Shown here: positions 21,221 to 33,120 of the stretch, in pieces | How positions within the stretch are numbered: position 1 is the stretch's first letter | Layout of the letters: each line of letters opens with the position of its first letter | Source of the DNA: Crocodylus rhombifer | Lineage: Eukaryota > Chordata > Crocodylia > Crocodylidae | Assembly: GCA_038503035.1 (NCBI GenBank) | Contig: JAVSML010020804.1 | Location: 248,001 to 312,000 of the forward strand | Length of the DNA: 64,000 nt | Direction of reading: 5' to 3' | Notes under the pieces: model-generated | Seen by the model: the letters and a program-made list of their open reading frames with translations, nothing else | Told to the model about the DNA's origin: nothing | The model's database searches: none | Program-made: the position numbers and the translations under genes

Positions 21221-23471
21221 CTGGTATCTTTATCCAGAAAGCATCTACAACCCTCACTGTCCTAAAGTCACAAAGGTGAACTTTAAATTACTTCCTTGAT
21301 TCCAGAGATTTTATAGTCTCTGCAACTGCATAAACTCAGTCTGAAGCAAACAGATAATGAAGCACAATGTAGAAATCAGTCAGCAGAGCCCCTCTTCCTA
21401 TACTGTATGTAGTCAGTGCCACTTGTATTAAACCAAATAAACCCAACAAGCAGCTCAACAGTGATTACAAAAGACACCAATTCACAGTTTATCCAAACAA
21501 ATCTCTTTCTCCTCTAGTTCTTTCAGACATTTACACAAAAGCACCCTTCTCTCTGAGACAATTTAATGTGGTTGAGAGTTTATTTTTAAAGACACGCTTG
21601 GCTGTATATACAAACAGCAATTCAATCCATGCAAAACTGTCCATTCAAAACTCAAAACTGATTAGATTATTGTAAACAATAAGGAGTTAAATGTGAAATC
21701 AGAATGAAAAAGTAAGCCACCCTGTTTCCCCTATAACATCTGAGAATTTCCTCTTAGTCTCTCTGACTCTTCCAAGAGATGTTATTTTCCCCTCCAGTAC
21801 CAATTTCAGCAGCGATGGCCTAAAAAGCTCTGGTGCCCCAAGAGACTAGAATATAGGACTCCATATGGGGTCAAAGATAGGAGAGTTCTTACACAGTTTC
21901 ACCACAAAAAAAAAGCTGTAGGATCTCACTGCATTTCAAAGAAAGAGAAGGAAATGCTTTCCTGTCTCACTGGTAACAAAAGATGTTACACATGACTCAT
22001 CTGCAGGAAAAGGCCTTGGACAAGATTATTATGCAGAGTCCAAATTCCTTCTGTAGTTTCCCAGATTGTTTCTGAGGTGAAAAGACTTATATAAATGCAG
22101 TTTCATGTACACTCTTATTCATTTGTAGACCCTGCCAGACATACACTGCTCTGCACTCCAGTAGCATCTTTTGTCTGTGATATTGCCCACTCTTTACATT
22201 ATAGTTACTTTTACATTTATTAATGGTCATATTAGGTCTCTCACTTCCCCTATTTTAAACAGAAGGTTAGGCCTTTTAAAGGTTACAGGGTGTTTTTGGT
22301 AAGTTTAGGTAATACAGTACAACTCACATTTCCTCATTCTCACTTCTGTGTAGTGAGAAAAAAAGTTTTGCCCCTCAAGAAACATGGTGGTTGATTGAAG
22401 ACAGAGGTGGAACAATGTGGAAGAGTGTTACGGGACATTCCATTACTCTGCTAGGGATTGGGGACTTCTCAAAGGACAAGAATTAGGTTCAGGGAGGCAT
22501 AGAGAGCCCAGAAGATCTGCTTTGTTGCAGATCCTTCTTGTTTTCACTTACAATGTTGAGATAAATTGGGTGTTGCTTAGTTTTTCCTGCTGGACTTCAA
22601 AGGCTTTGCCCTCAGTGAAGAGCCAGAGTTTTCTGTTTTTTAGGAACTGGGTAGAAACAGACTTGTGTGAGGTGTTTTTTCCAGGCCCCTTTACAGATGT
22701 GTATGTGCTAATTAACTGCAGAATGTTATTACTCCAAATATCCCCAACCACTTGACCAAAAGCAATCTTTTCTGTACATTTATGCCAAGGCACATGGTGC
22801 TCTGGCATACCGTTGAGCCAGTGGAATGCTACATGGAGTGAGGCTCAGGGGAAAGCAGATTTTGCCATGTGAGCTAATGTAGTGGTTCTCAGGATTTCTA
22901 GAATTAAGGTACCCACCTCACTCAAGGCCCACCTCAGAAAATCCTACCTCTTACGCATTCACTCATTTTTTTACTACAAATAATAGAGCAATTCCTCTGT
23001 TGCAAAGCACTCAGAAAATCGCAACAGGTCAGAATGGTTTTGACACTGTGGATTCCTATTCAAAATCTCTGTTTTGTGAATCATGTGTTTGTGTTTGCCT
23101 ACCTAAATGCTAATATTGCATGGCAACCCTTTAGACATCTATGTTGAGAATCACAGATCTGATGGCTATGAATTAATCTGGGTTTAAATATGTGATATGA
23201 CCTGATGCCTGCTGTTGTAAATCAAGAAAAAAATCCATTGGATTCAGTGACAATGTGTCATAGAAAAAGCTAGAAGGAAGAGAAAATGAAAGCTTTCTTC
23301 TTTCATTTTTTTTTAATTAATTAAGCATCTTTGAGAAAGAAGTCAGTTGAAATTCATTTGAGTCTGGGGCTGAAAAATTAGAATTGCAACTCTTCCATAG
23401 ACAAGAAAATGGAGAAGTATCATCTGGACAGACTGTAGATACAAGTTGTACAAACAAACATGTTTGTTCCT
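21221..23471. other. AT-rich unique DNA, no gene seen
   Basis: No recognisable coding frame, SINE or terminal repeats. The frame at 22417-22755 has no domain. Confidence 0.5.
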
Positions 23472-26400
23472 CTTTCATAGATTTCATAGACATCAGGGCT
23501 GGAAGGGACCTCGGGAGATCATCGAGTCCAGCCCCCTGCCCAAAGGGCAGGAAGTCAGCTGGGGTCATAGGATCCCAGCAAGATAAGCATCCAATTTACT
23601 CTTGAAGGTGTTCAGTGTAGGTGCTTGAACCACCTCCGCTGGCAGACTGTTCCAGACCTTGGGGGCTCGGACAGTAAAGAAATTCTTCCTTATGTCCAGC
23701 CTGAAACGGTCTTGCAGGAGTTTGTGACCGTTCGACCTCATCATCCCTTGGGGCGCTCTGGTGAACAAACGTTCCCCCAGGTCCTGGTGGTCACCCCTGA
23801 TAAACTTATAGGTGGCCATCAGATCACCCCTGAGCCTACGCTTTTCCAGGCTAAAGAGTCCCATGTCTCCCAGCCTATCATCATAAGATCTGTTTTCCTG
23901 ACCTCTGATCATGTGCGTGGCTCTCCTCTGGACTCTCTCAAGTTTCTCCACATCCTTTTTGAATTGTGGAGCCCAAAACTGGACGCAGTACTCCAGCTGC
24001 GGCCTCACCAAGGCCGAGTACAAGGGGAGAATGACGTCCCGGGATTTGCTCGAGAAGCATCTATGGATGCAAGCCAGCATTTTGGTCGCTTTACTAGCTG
24101 CAGCATTGCATTGGAGGCTCATGTTCATCTTGTGATCAATGATGACCCCCAAGTGTCTTTCTTCTGTAGTGCTATCCAGCGTAGCACTGCCGAGCCTATA
24201 AGGATGCTGCAGGTTTTTCCTCCCAAGGTGGAGAACCTTGCATTTTTCAGTGTTAAACACCATCAGGTTCTTGTCTGCCCATTTGCTGAGCATGTCCAGG
24301 TCAGCCTGGATCACCCGCCTATCTTCTGGCATGGATGCTTTGCCCCAAAGTTTGGTGTCATTGGCGAACCTGGCCAGTCCACTCCTGACTCCAATGTCCA
24401 CATCATTAATGAAGATGTTGAACAGTGTGGGTCCAAGGACAGAGCCTTGAGGGACCCCACTGGTCACAGGGCACCACGATGAGTGACTGCCATCAATTAC
24501 AACCCTCTTGGTCCGACCACAGAGCCAATTTCCCAGCCAGCGGATCGTGGTGGAGCCAAGGCCACAACTGGCCAGTTTGGCCAAGAGGTGATCATGGGAT
24601 ACCAGATCAAAAGCTTTTTTGAAGTCAAGATATATGACATCAATCTCTTCTTCCTCGTCCAGGTGCTAGGTCACCTGGTCATAGAAGGAAATGAGATTGG
24701 TCAAACAAGACCTACCCGCAACAAACCCATGCTGGCTATCCCTTAGAATGTTAGCCTGGGTCAGTTCATCAAGGATGGCCTCCTTAATAAACTTTTCTAA
24801 GATCTTTCCCAGGATAGAGGTCAGGCTAATGGGCCTGTAGTTAGCCGGATCCATTCTCCTCCCTTTCTTGAAGATCGGCACCACATTGGCCTTCTTCCAG
24901 TCTTTGGGCACTACACCAGAGTGCCAGGAGTTTTCAAAGATCCATGCCAGGGGCTGGGATATGATGCTCGCCAGCTTCTTGAGTACCCTGGGGTGCAGAT
25001 TGTCAGGGCCGGCTGACTTGAAGGTATCCAGCTTCTCAAGATGTTCCTTCACGAGATCAGCATTTATGGAGGGTAGGAGATCCCATCACCCAGATCTCCC
25101 TGTCCCACAGCAGGCATGAGCATCCCATGGGACTGATGAAAGACTGATGCAAAGTACCTATTTAATAGGTTGGCTTTTTCCTGGGCGTCAGTTGTCAGTT
25201 GCCCCATCTGGTTTAGCAGGGGGCCAACGTTGCCCTTGTTTTTCCTCCGGCTCCCCACATATCTGAAAAAGGACTTTTTGTTGTCCTTGATGCTTGAAGC
25301 TAGTTGGAGTTCAGTTGTAGCCTTGACTTTCCTGGTTTGCTCCCTGCAGGACCGGACCAGCGCAGAATAATTCTCCTTGGAGGTGAATCCCGTCCTCCAT
25401 CCTTTGTAGGCTTTCCTTTTTAGCCGCAGGAGGTCCGGTAGGTCCCTGGAGAGCCAGGAGGGCTGCTGTGCCTTCTTGCTGCCTTTCCTCCGTGTTGGAA
25501 TAGATTTAGCTTGTGCACTGAGGATCGCTTCCTTGAGAAGCAGCCACTCTTCTTGAACTCCCAACTCCCTGGGGTCATGGTCCCTGAGGGCCTGACCGAC
25601 TAGCCTTTTGAGCTTGTCAGAGTCGGCTTTTCTGAAGTCAAGGACTTCTGTGTTGCTGACTGACTTGCCAGCTTTACGGAGGATGGTGAAGGTGATCAGT
25701 TCATGGTCTCTGTCACCCAGCTTCCCATTGATCACTAGGTCGCCGATTAGGTCGTCCCCCATAGCCAGTACCAGGTTGAGCAGCGCTTTGCCTCTCATTG
25801 GCCCATAGACTTCTTGAGTCAGGTAGAGGTCATCCACGCATGAGAGAAAGCTTTGCAACCACTCGGATTTTGCTGAGTGATCTTCCCACGAGATGTCCGG
25901 GTAATTGAAGTCACCCATGACAACCAAGGTCCTGGAGCAAGCGGCCTCAGTCAGTTCTCAGGCGAACTCCTGGTCAAGCTCAGGACTTTGAGTGGGAGGT
26001 CTGTAGTAGACTCCCACCGTTGTGTCCCCTATGCCGTATTCCCCATGAATTTTTACCCAGAGGGTCTCTAGCTGTCCATGCTGGTCACCAACATCAGCTT
26101 GCAGGGACATGTAGCTTTCCTTCACATAGAGAGCTACACCCCCTCCCCTTTTGTCAACACGATCCCTCCTGTACAGGGTATGGCCCTCTATACCCATGGT
26201 CCAGTCATGGGTGGAGTCCCACCAGGTCTCCGTTATCCCAATGACGTCATAATTCTTTGCACTGAGCAGGAGGATGAGCTCCTCTCCTGCTTGTTGTCCA
26301 GGCTCCTGGCATTAGTGTACAGGCAGGCAAGTGTGCCCTTGGGGGCTCTTGCCTTGCCCACAGATTGTGCCAGGGCTGGGGCAGGGGTGGGCTCCCTTAA

Positions 26401-26590
26401 GTGCCTTGGTCTGGTGGCTTTCCAAGGGTTGCTCAGCGGGCCAGCAGTGGCAGTAGTCCCCCCATCCCCCAGCGGGCTTAGTTTAAAGCCTGGTGGAGCA
26501 GGTCAACCAGCCTGGCTGAGAACAGCCTCCTCCCCAGGGGGGAGAGGTGGAGGCCATCTCTTGAATCACTCTGAGTTGAATCAGTTCTGA
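23472..26590 (-). mobile_element. CR1 LINE, about 3.1 kb, 5'-truncated, nearly complete ORF2
   Basis: Reading on the minus strand, the copy starts within the segment upstream of the endonuclease (about 26590) and runs through ORF2 to the CR1 3' end. The 3' end shows the classic tail: 'CATCGAGTCCAGCCCC' on + just before short direct repeats of TTTCATAGA (23473-23490). CR1 retrotransposes by target-primed reverse transcription and usually truncates at the 5' end. This is the youngest-looking LINE here, judged by the few lesions in ORF2. ORF1 is absent. Confidence 0.93.
23565..26310 (-). pseudogene. CR1 ORF2: endonuclease plus reverse transcriptase, four or so lesions
   Basis: ORF2 protein nicks target DNA and reverse-transcribes CR1 RNA. 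Visible in order on minus: 'LYTNARSLDNKQE' (about 26310), endonuclease blocks 'ETWWDSTHDW', 'RRDRVDKRGGGVALYV', 'VGVYYRPP', 'MGDFNYPDISW', 'GDRDHELI'; then the linker; then RT blocks 'SAGPDNLHPRVLKKLA', 'NYRPISLTSILGKILEK', 'DSQHGFVAGRSCLTNL', 'VIYLDFKKAFD', 'GVPQGSVLGPTLFNIFIND', 'FANDTKLWG', 'LGVIIDHKMN', 'LEYCVQFWAP' and the C-terminus ending at 23565. Lesions: a frameshift near 26285, TGA at 25958-25960 (CGA-to-TGA type), a frameshift near 25064 and TAG at 24666-24668. The catalytic box reads FAND, lacking the first Asp. Confidence 0.92.
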
Positions 26591-26873
26591 AACACTGAGG
26601 AATGTGCATGTAGACAGTTACCCTGGGACAGCTGATATGTAGTAAGTTCCTCTCCGCTTTTTTTTTTTTGTAACTTGTTCATGGGCCCATCTCTTGACAC
26701 TGTGGAAAATGCAACAACAGGTAAAAATGGTCCTGAAACTCAATTTTTTATCCTGGCTTAAACCCGTTTTAATGATCAATGCAATGATATCCAGAATTGT
26801 TTTGTGTATACGTCATAATCCTTTTCCAGGCTGCAATTCTGGAATCTACCACTAGGAACGCTATACCCTACTA

Positions 26874-27020
26874 CAGGGGTGGGCAAAATCCAGCCCACGG
26901 GTCCCCTAAAAAAATTAGAAAATTAATATTTGTCTGCCCCTGGCTGTCTGCCATGCAGCCCTCAATTACTTGCCAAAACTCAGTAAGCAGACCTCTACCC
27001 GAAATAACTGCCCGCCCCTG
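26874..27020 (+). mobile_element. hAT MITE, 147 bp, perfect 8-bp duplication
   Basis: Ends CAGGGGTGGGCAAAATCC and ACTGCCCGCCCCTG, flanked by CCCTACTA on both sides (26866-26873 and 27021-27028). Its outer sequence (AAAAATTAGAAAATTAATATT; CTTGCCAAAACTCAGTAAGC) matches the ends of the 1.3-1.4 kb elements at 16831 and 35122, so it is an internally deleted member of the same family. Confidence 0.93.
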
Positions 27021-27105
27021 CCCTACTACCTTATCCTTTCCTAACGGTAGAGAGAAGCTATGCCAGCCTTATTGCCTTCTGTAGCTCTTGGGCAGAGAGA
27101 TTTGG

Positions 27106-27566
27106 TAGGGCTGAGTGAAGCTTCAGTAGCTGATTTGATTTGGAGGAGATTTGGCATGATTTGGTGGCCTAATCTCCAAATCCAAATCAAATCGGGAGAC
27201 CCATTGAAAGATCCAAATTGAATCAGAAACCTCCAAATCAATTCAGAGAGATTCAGAGATTCGAAAGGCTTGCATCAAACAGAAACTGAGAAGAGGGAGG
27301 GGGAGGGGGTGATCTTCCATATATGGAAGGGTCTACCATCCCTCCTGTTTTCATCTCAATCTGCAAAAAAATGACAAATTTATAGTTATTTTAGTGATTG
27401 CCCATTGTAGTCTATGGACGAATCTCCGAATTGGAACCGAATCTCTGAATCTGAATCAACCGAATCAAATCGGAACAGTGATTCAAATCACTGAATCGAA
27501 TCACCATCCCTCTGACTTGGCTGAATCTGAATCCAAAGTGAATACTTGCTGCTTCACACAGGCCTA
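27106..27566 (+). mobile_element. hAT-type MITE, 461 bp, perfect 8-bp duplication
   Basis: Left terminus TAGGGCTGAGTGAAGC, right terminus GCTTCACACAGGCCTA, flanked by AGATTTGG on both sides (27098-27105 and 27567-27574). The interior is built of many GATTTGGATTTGG/GAATCTGAATC repeats in both orientations, with a short unique centre. No coding capacity. Related by its ends to 15410-16609. Confidence 0.92.
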
Positions 27567-30500
27567 AGATTTGGGTCCTTAATGGGTTGTTGTTCCCTCT
27601 CAATTGGAATCCAGAGCCCCTAGCTCCCGAGCAATGAGTGTGTCTGAGCAGTGTCCCACAGGTAATGGTTTATTATTATTATTATAGGATCTGTCTAGGG
27701 GTCTGCAGAACCATAGTCTCAAACCTCAGAAGTGGAGATGGAGTGCAGGTTGTAGAGTGAAAAAACTAAAAGTTAGGGGACCTTCTCATTCATTTGCTCA
27801 TGCAGGCTCCAAGCCACTTCTGGACTGCTGAGACTAGCTCAGGCTGGGACCACCGAGAATGGCTGTTTGTAAGTTTTCCCGTGCTTATTTTTCTTTACAA
27901 TACAGCTTTGTGAGAGTATAAACACCATTTTTTGAAGCAGCATTAGTAATGCAGTTTCCACACATTACCATATTATTTCTTGTACTACCTGTTTTCAGCT
28001 TTGTAAGCAGTGTTAATAAATAGCACCATTCTAGCTGTTGTTGACTGCCTCGTTTTTCTTGACGTTTCTACTCCTTGTATCCTCTTGCAGCATATGACAT
28101 TACCCAAAAGGATCAGCTTAGAGCTACTCTGACCACAGTAGTTGCATAGACAGGAAACAGACTGCAGAGCATTGTAAAACCACTGCCTTATTCTGGGAAA
28201 AATATGTGAAGATAATATCATGCGGTTTCCTCTAAAACTTACCACCATGATTGCCACCAGTCTAGCTTCGATGATAGGAGCATGGTATGGAGAGACTATT
28301 GGCACAGCTAGGCTCCACTGGCTGTATAACAGGACTCAGGTTGGATGACACAAATGGTTACAATGCTGAAGGCTAGGTTACCTTGGTACTACCACTGCCA
28401 CCAACAGGAGATGTGTCATGGGAAATTCCCCTGTTGTAGCAATAGTGAAAAGTTTTACTGAAATAAAGGTTAGTTTCCCTGTACATGAAAGGGCTGAATT
28501 GACATGACAGGTATTTGGGGCTTGACTCTGTATAGACCTTGCCTGTTTTGTCACATGGACTTCTATGGCACTTTTTGTCCTATTCCACCAGCACTGAAGT
28601 GATAGTAAAAGCTTTCACTAGTTTTGTGGTTCCAGTTGTTTATTTGCAGGAGAGTTTGCTCCTGCTGTATTTAACTTCACAGGCTCTATTTTGCTAGTTA
28701 AAGAGGTTGGGGATTTTTTTCCCCAATCCATATCACCATTCCATGGCTGTTCAGTGCAAGATACCTGCTTTATCATGCTGGCTTTTTTTACAATTTTAAA
28801 AGTGAATATGTTGGACAATAAAACATAGAAAATGATGTGAATTATGATGCTGACGGTTAGTTATATACATTGTCAAGTTAAACTTAGCATGACCTGGAAC
28901 TTTGAGATAATCTTTGTGTGTGCACACATACAGTTACACACATACACATGGACAGCATCTTGCTCAGTAATCAAATGAAAAAGAATGTAGACTTTGTATT
29001 AAAGACTTGCCTGACTTACATGGCACAGCAGCTTTCCTACAGAAAAATGAGTGGTAGCTGACCAAGACCTTAGAAATCAAGGAACCCCTCTGCTTTGCAC
29101 AGACATTAGAAAGCTTATGGGACTTTTCCTCCTACAGCAGAAGGTCACCCCAAATGTCCTTCTTCCTCCTGTTGCTCTGTCCCTCCCTCTCAGTGATTTG
29201 CCACCCTCCTCTCCTGACCAAGACTGGTACATTTCAGTGGTGGAACTTTATATTTTATAGTCCATAAAGTGCTCTAGGATCCTTTGGGATGAAAGGTGCT
29301 AAATTCATGTAAAATACTACTAATGTTGAGAACCCCTATAAAGAATTTCTTTTTTTTTAATAGACTGGAGCCAACTCAGTCTTTTTGTTTGTGTATTTTT
29401 TTCTTATGCTTTATACCAAGCCAAATATCCTTTTAACCTTGTGGGAACCTGACCAGAACATTTAAAGGGTTTATATAAATTACACATTTGGGGGATAATA
29501 TTATGTGCAATAATCTTTCTGGAGACATTGTGGTATGGCTACATTTTTTAAGAAAAGGAAGTGCCTTATAGATGGGTGTGGCTACATGGCTTTTGTAGGG
29601 GAAGTTTGCCAGCATGGCAAGAAGTAGGGACCATGGGGAGAAAACAAGGTGCTCGATAACTGTTGTCTTTAACATCTACCACTTTGTTAAGAAAATAGGA
29701 AAGGGATTTTGGAAGTTTATCATCATTAAAAAAGAGAACAGAAACCTCCCTCCCCAACCTTCCTTTAAAATGTTCAGTGAGTCAGGAGAGCCAACGCAGG
29801 TGACTTAAAGAGTGAAAAGTGAATTCTAGAAAGCTATAAAGAAAAATGTCTTCAGCAAAGAAATGGGAGGGGCACGGGAAGTACATCCATCTGCCTCCAT
29901 ATATAGATTTTGGTATTTTTATATTTACTATAAATAGTGCACTAACCTGTAAGGCTGAAAGCACTCAGGATATTTTCACTGTGCTCAGTAAAATTCTGAA
30001 AGCATTAGGGGACTATTAGTAACTGTTTGTTGTTGTTGGTTTTGTTGGTATCTTTTTTACCTAACCACTTAATTTCTACTTTCAAATAAATCATTTTGTG
30101 ATGTTCTTTCTTTAGTATTAAAGACCTACCAGTTAAAACTTGGCATTCCTTCTTCTAGCTTAGAAAATTTCAGTTCTTGTTGCATTCTCCAGGAACAACC
30201 CAAGCTGAGTCCTCAATTAACTTGTTGAGGGTCTTTAGAAAAGAGGGGGATAGAAGCGCTTGATATTTCTAATGTAAAAATAATCCATACAAAAGAAAAG
30301 CTTTCTTTTCCCCCAGTCCAAACTTCAGAGATAATCTTTAATGCATAGCATCAAGAGCCAAGTGATGCAAAAAAGACTACTTGTTTCAGGAACCTCATAT
30401 TTGTGTGCCAGGTTGAAACACATTAAGACCTGGAGTTGCAAGAGCAGGAGGTTAACACTTTTGGAGAAATGGATATTTAAAGTATCATAAACTAGACACC

Positions 30501-31084
30501 CAAAATGAGTAATGACTTTTGAAATTCTTATTTATGAAGGGTGTGTTTATATGTATATACATATATGCATGCGTGTATGTTAGTTGCTTTTGCAGTTTCT
30601 TTTTTACTTTATTAAATTGTAAATTGATGGTAGTTTGTGTCTGGAATTATTTGATGGTATTTTGTGTTTGGAAGACTGCAAAACAAGCACTCAGAGATTC
30701 AAGAGAAATTCCAATAAACAACATTTCTTCTTGTCTCCAAAAGAGCAAAATATCCTCCAGAGAATGGATGGCTTTTAAAACAGTTCTAATCTCTCACTCA
30801 TCCTAAGTTTCAAAAAAATTCTACAGCTAATGGTTAAATTTAAAAATTGTCTTTTTGTGGAATTTGCTCAGGACTCAAACTCATGTTTTTCTGGCTCAGA
30901 AGATTGGTTTACATTTTTCAATATTGCATTTTAAAACACTGGTACAAATATTGGTTTCAAGGTATGGCCGCTGATAGACAAAGGACCCTGGACACCGTTA
31001 GAAAGTTAAACTATAACTGTAACTTAGAATCTACTGCTACCAGCATATAATAAACCAGCATGATGCGCTTGCAAACAGAGGTCA
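27567..31084. other. AT-rich unique DNA, no gene seen
   Basis: Contains a short (TTA)n run at 27671-27686 and a TG/TA-rich stretch near 30545-30580. No coding similarity or terminal repeats recognised in about 3.5 kb. Confidence 0.5.
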
Positions 31085-31373
31085 CATCTGTCCCAGGATA
31101 AACCATTTTATCTCTAGACAAAGTGCAATCATTCAGATGTCCATGTCTGTTGTCCAGGAACAAAGTCTGAAAAGATTCATAGGATAAGAAGAGCTAACAG
31201 TTTGTCTTGGGACACCTTGCAATGTGCCTAAACAGTTGTCTTGCATCACTGAATCACTGAATCAGTGGCAGAAAAGCAGTACTCACTAAATCCTAATTGG
31301 AAGGGTGATGTGTGTATACGCCAATCCCAGGACATTTCTATTCCGGACAAATGCAGTGTCTGTTCCTAGCTAA
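31085..31373 (+). repeat. Dispersed repeat with an inverted partner at 34613-34741
   Basis: About 120 bp (31250-31373) is closely similar to the reverse complement of 34613-34741: shared blocks include GGCAGAAAAGCAGTACTCA, AAATCCTAATTG, AAGGGTGATGTG and CCAATCCCAGGACATTT. The right end ...GTGTCTGTTCCTAG resembles the Harbinger-like terminus at 38354 (GTCTGTCCCTAG), and ATCTGTCCCAGG near 31087 resembles a sub-terminus of that element. I suggest a small Harbinger-type MITE, not proven. Confidence 0.5.
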
Positions 31374-31556
31374 ATGATATGGTTTAAAATGAAATTTGCA
31401 TCCCTCCTTGCCTGGCTGAAGCCTTTATTGTTTCATTGTTCTAAAGTTCTATTTCTGTCTATATCCTATGATGTGATCCTGACACCATTTAGTGACATGA
31501 AAGGCCCTGATTCAGGCCCATTGACCACATCCGCATGGGTGCGGACATTTGTTTTC

Positions 31557-31607
31557 CCAGGGACAAGATACAGTGGCACCCCCTGTGCCACTGCTACTTG
31601 TCCCTGG
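31557..31607. other. Long hairpin (23-bp arms, 5-nt loop)
   Basis: Arms CCAGGGACAAGATACAGTGG... (31557-31579) and its inverted counterpart ending ...ACTTGTCCCTGG (31585-31607), three mismatched pairs at most, loop CCCCT. It lies about 80 bp before the 5' truncation point of the CR1 copy that starts near 31685. It may be the core of a palindromic MITE. Confidence 0.75.
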
Positions 31608-31684
31608 TGACAAGTAGCAGCAAATTGCCTTCTGGCACGTGGCAGGTTACCTCTAGTTATCCTCTCTCTTCTTCTGGCCCCTAC

Positions 31685-33120
31685 ATTAAGACAGGTCCCA
31701 GAAGAGTGGAAAAGGGTCAGTGTGGTCCCTATTTTCAAGAAGGGGAGGAAGGAGGACCTGGGTAATTATAGGGCAGTTAGCCTCACCTCTATTCTTGGCA
31801 AGACCTTAGAAAAAATCATAAAGGATCAAATTTGTGGGGGGCCAGCAGCTAATACAATGTTGAGGGGCAATCAGCATGGGTTTATAGCAGACAGATCCTG
31901 CCTGACTAACCTGGTCTCTAGGTCACAAAGTGCTTAGGTGCAGGAGTGGAGATAGATGTTATTTACTTGGATTTTAAAATGACTTTTGACACAGAGTCAC
32001 ACCCAGTTCTCACAAGCAAACTGGGTAGCTGTGATGTGTATTTTTTCACAGTAAGGTGGGTGAAAAACTGGCTTATGGGACACATCCAGAGAGTGGTGGT
32101 GGATGGGTCGGTTTCCCCCTGAAAAGATGTGGGCAGTGGTGTCCCCCAAGGCTCTGTCCTTGGACCAGTATTGCTCAATATCTTCATCAGTGATTTGGAT
32201 GAGGGTGTTAAAAGCACTCTGTCCAAATTTGCAGACAGCACCAAACTATGGGGCACAGTAAACACACTGGAAGGTAGGGAGTGGATTCAGGCAGATTTGG
32301 ATAGACAGGGGAAGGGTGTGGATCAGAATAGGATACAATTTAAGAAGGATAAGTGCAAGGTGCTGCACCTGGGGAGAAAATCTCCAGTACACCTATAGAC
32401 TGGGAAGTACCATTCTGAGTACCACGGCAGTGGAAAGGGATCTTGGAGCCATAGTCAACGCAAAAATGAATGTAAGTCACCAATGTGATGAGGTAATAAG
32501 TAAGGCTAACCACGCTCTTTCTTGTATTATAAGTAGGTGCATCATGAGCAGGTCTAGGGAAGTGTTACTACCCCTCTATGTGGCATTGGTGAGACCGCAG
32601 CTGGAGTACTGTCCAGTTTTGGGTGCTACACTTCAAAAGGGATGTGGATAACCTTGAGAGGGTTCAGAGGAGGGCTACTTGCATGGTTGAGGGCCTGTGG
32701 GTAAGATCCTATGAAGACAGATTGAGGGACATGAATCTCTTCAACCTCTGCAAGAGACGGCTGAGAGGGTGATCGTGTAGCTGTCTACAAACTCATTGGG
32801 GGTGGGGGGGAGGTCAGCAGGATATAGAGGGTACTTGTTTACCAGGGCACCCCTTGGGGTTACTAGAAATAATGGCCACAAACTGAAGGAGAGTAGATTT
32901 AGATTGGACATCAGGAAGACATTCTTTATGGTGAGGGTTGCCAAAATCTGGAATGGGCTTCCAAAGGAGGTGGTGCTTTCCCCTACCTTGGAGGTGTTCA
33001 AGAAGAGATTGGACAAGCACCTCGCTGGGGTTCCTTAACCCCAGCACTCCTTCCTGCCTGGGGCAGGCGGTTGGACTCGATGATCTACTAGGTCTCTTCC
33101 AGCCCTAGAAATCTGTGAAA
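31685..33120 (+). pseudogene. CR1 LINE copy: reverse transcriptase and 3' end, several frameshifts
   Basis: 5'-truncated copy starting in the RT domain ('VPEEWKRVSVVPIFKKGR'). Landmarks: 'NYRAVSLTSILGKTLEKI', 'GNQHGFIADRSCLTNLV', then a deletion or shift, 'SGVPQGSVLGPVLLNIFISD', 'FADSTKLWG' where FADD is expected, 'RLGSTILSTTAVERDLGAIV', 'LVRPQLEYC', and the C-terminus 'RKTFFMVRVAKIWNGLPKE' ending at 33038. The 3' UTR ends in 'CTTCCAGCCCTAGAAATCTGTGAAAT'. At least four frame changes, so no protein is made. The second catalytic Asp is Ser in this copy. Confidence 0.92.

Noticed and set aside
23625..24482. 285-codon open frame on + over the CR1 copy
   Set aside because: It is the antisense shadow of the CR1 reverse transcriptase on the minus strand, which has all the expected motifs.
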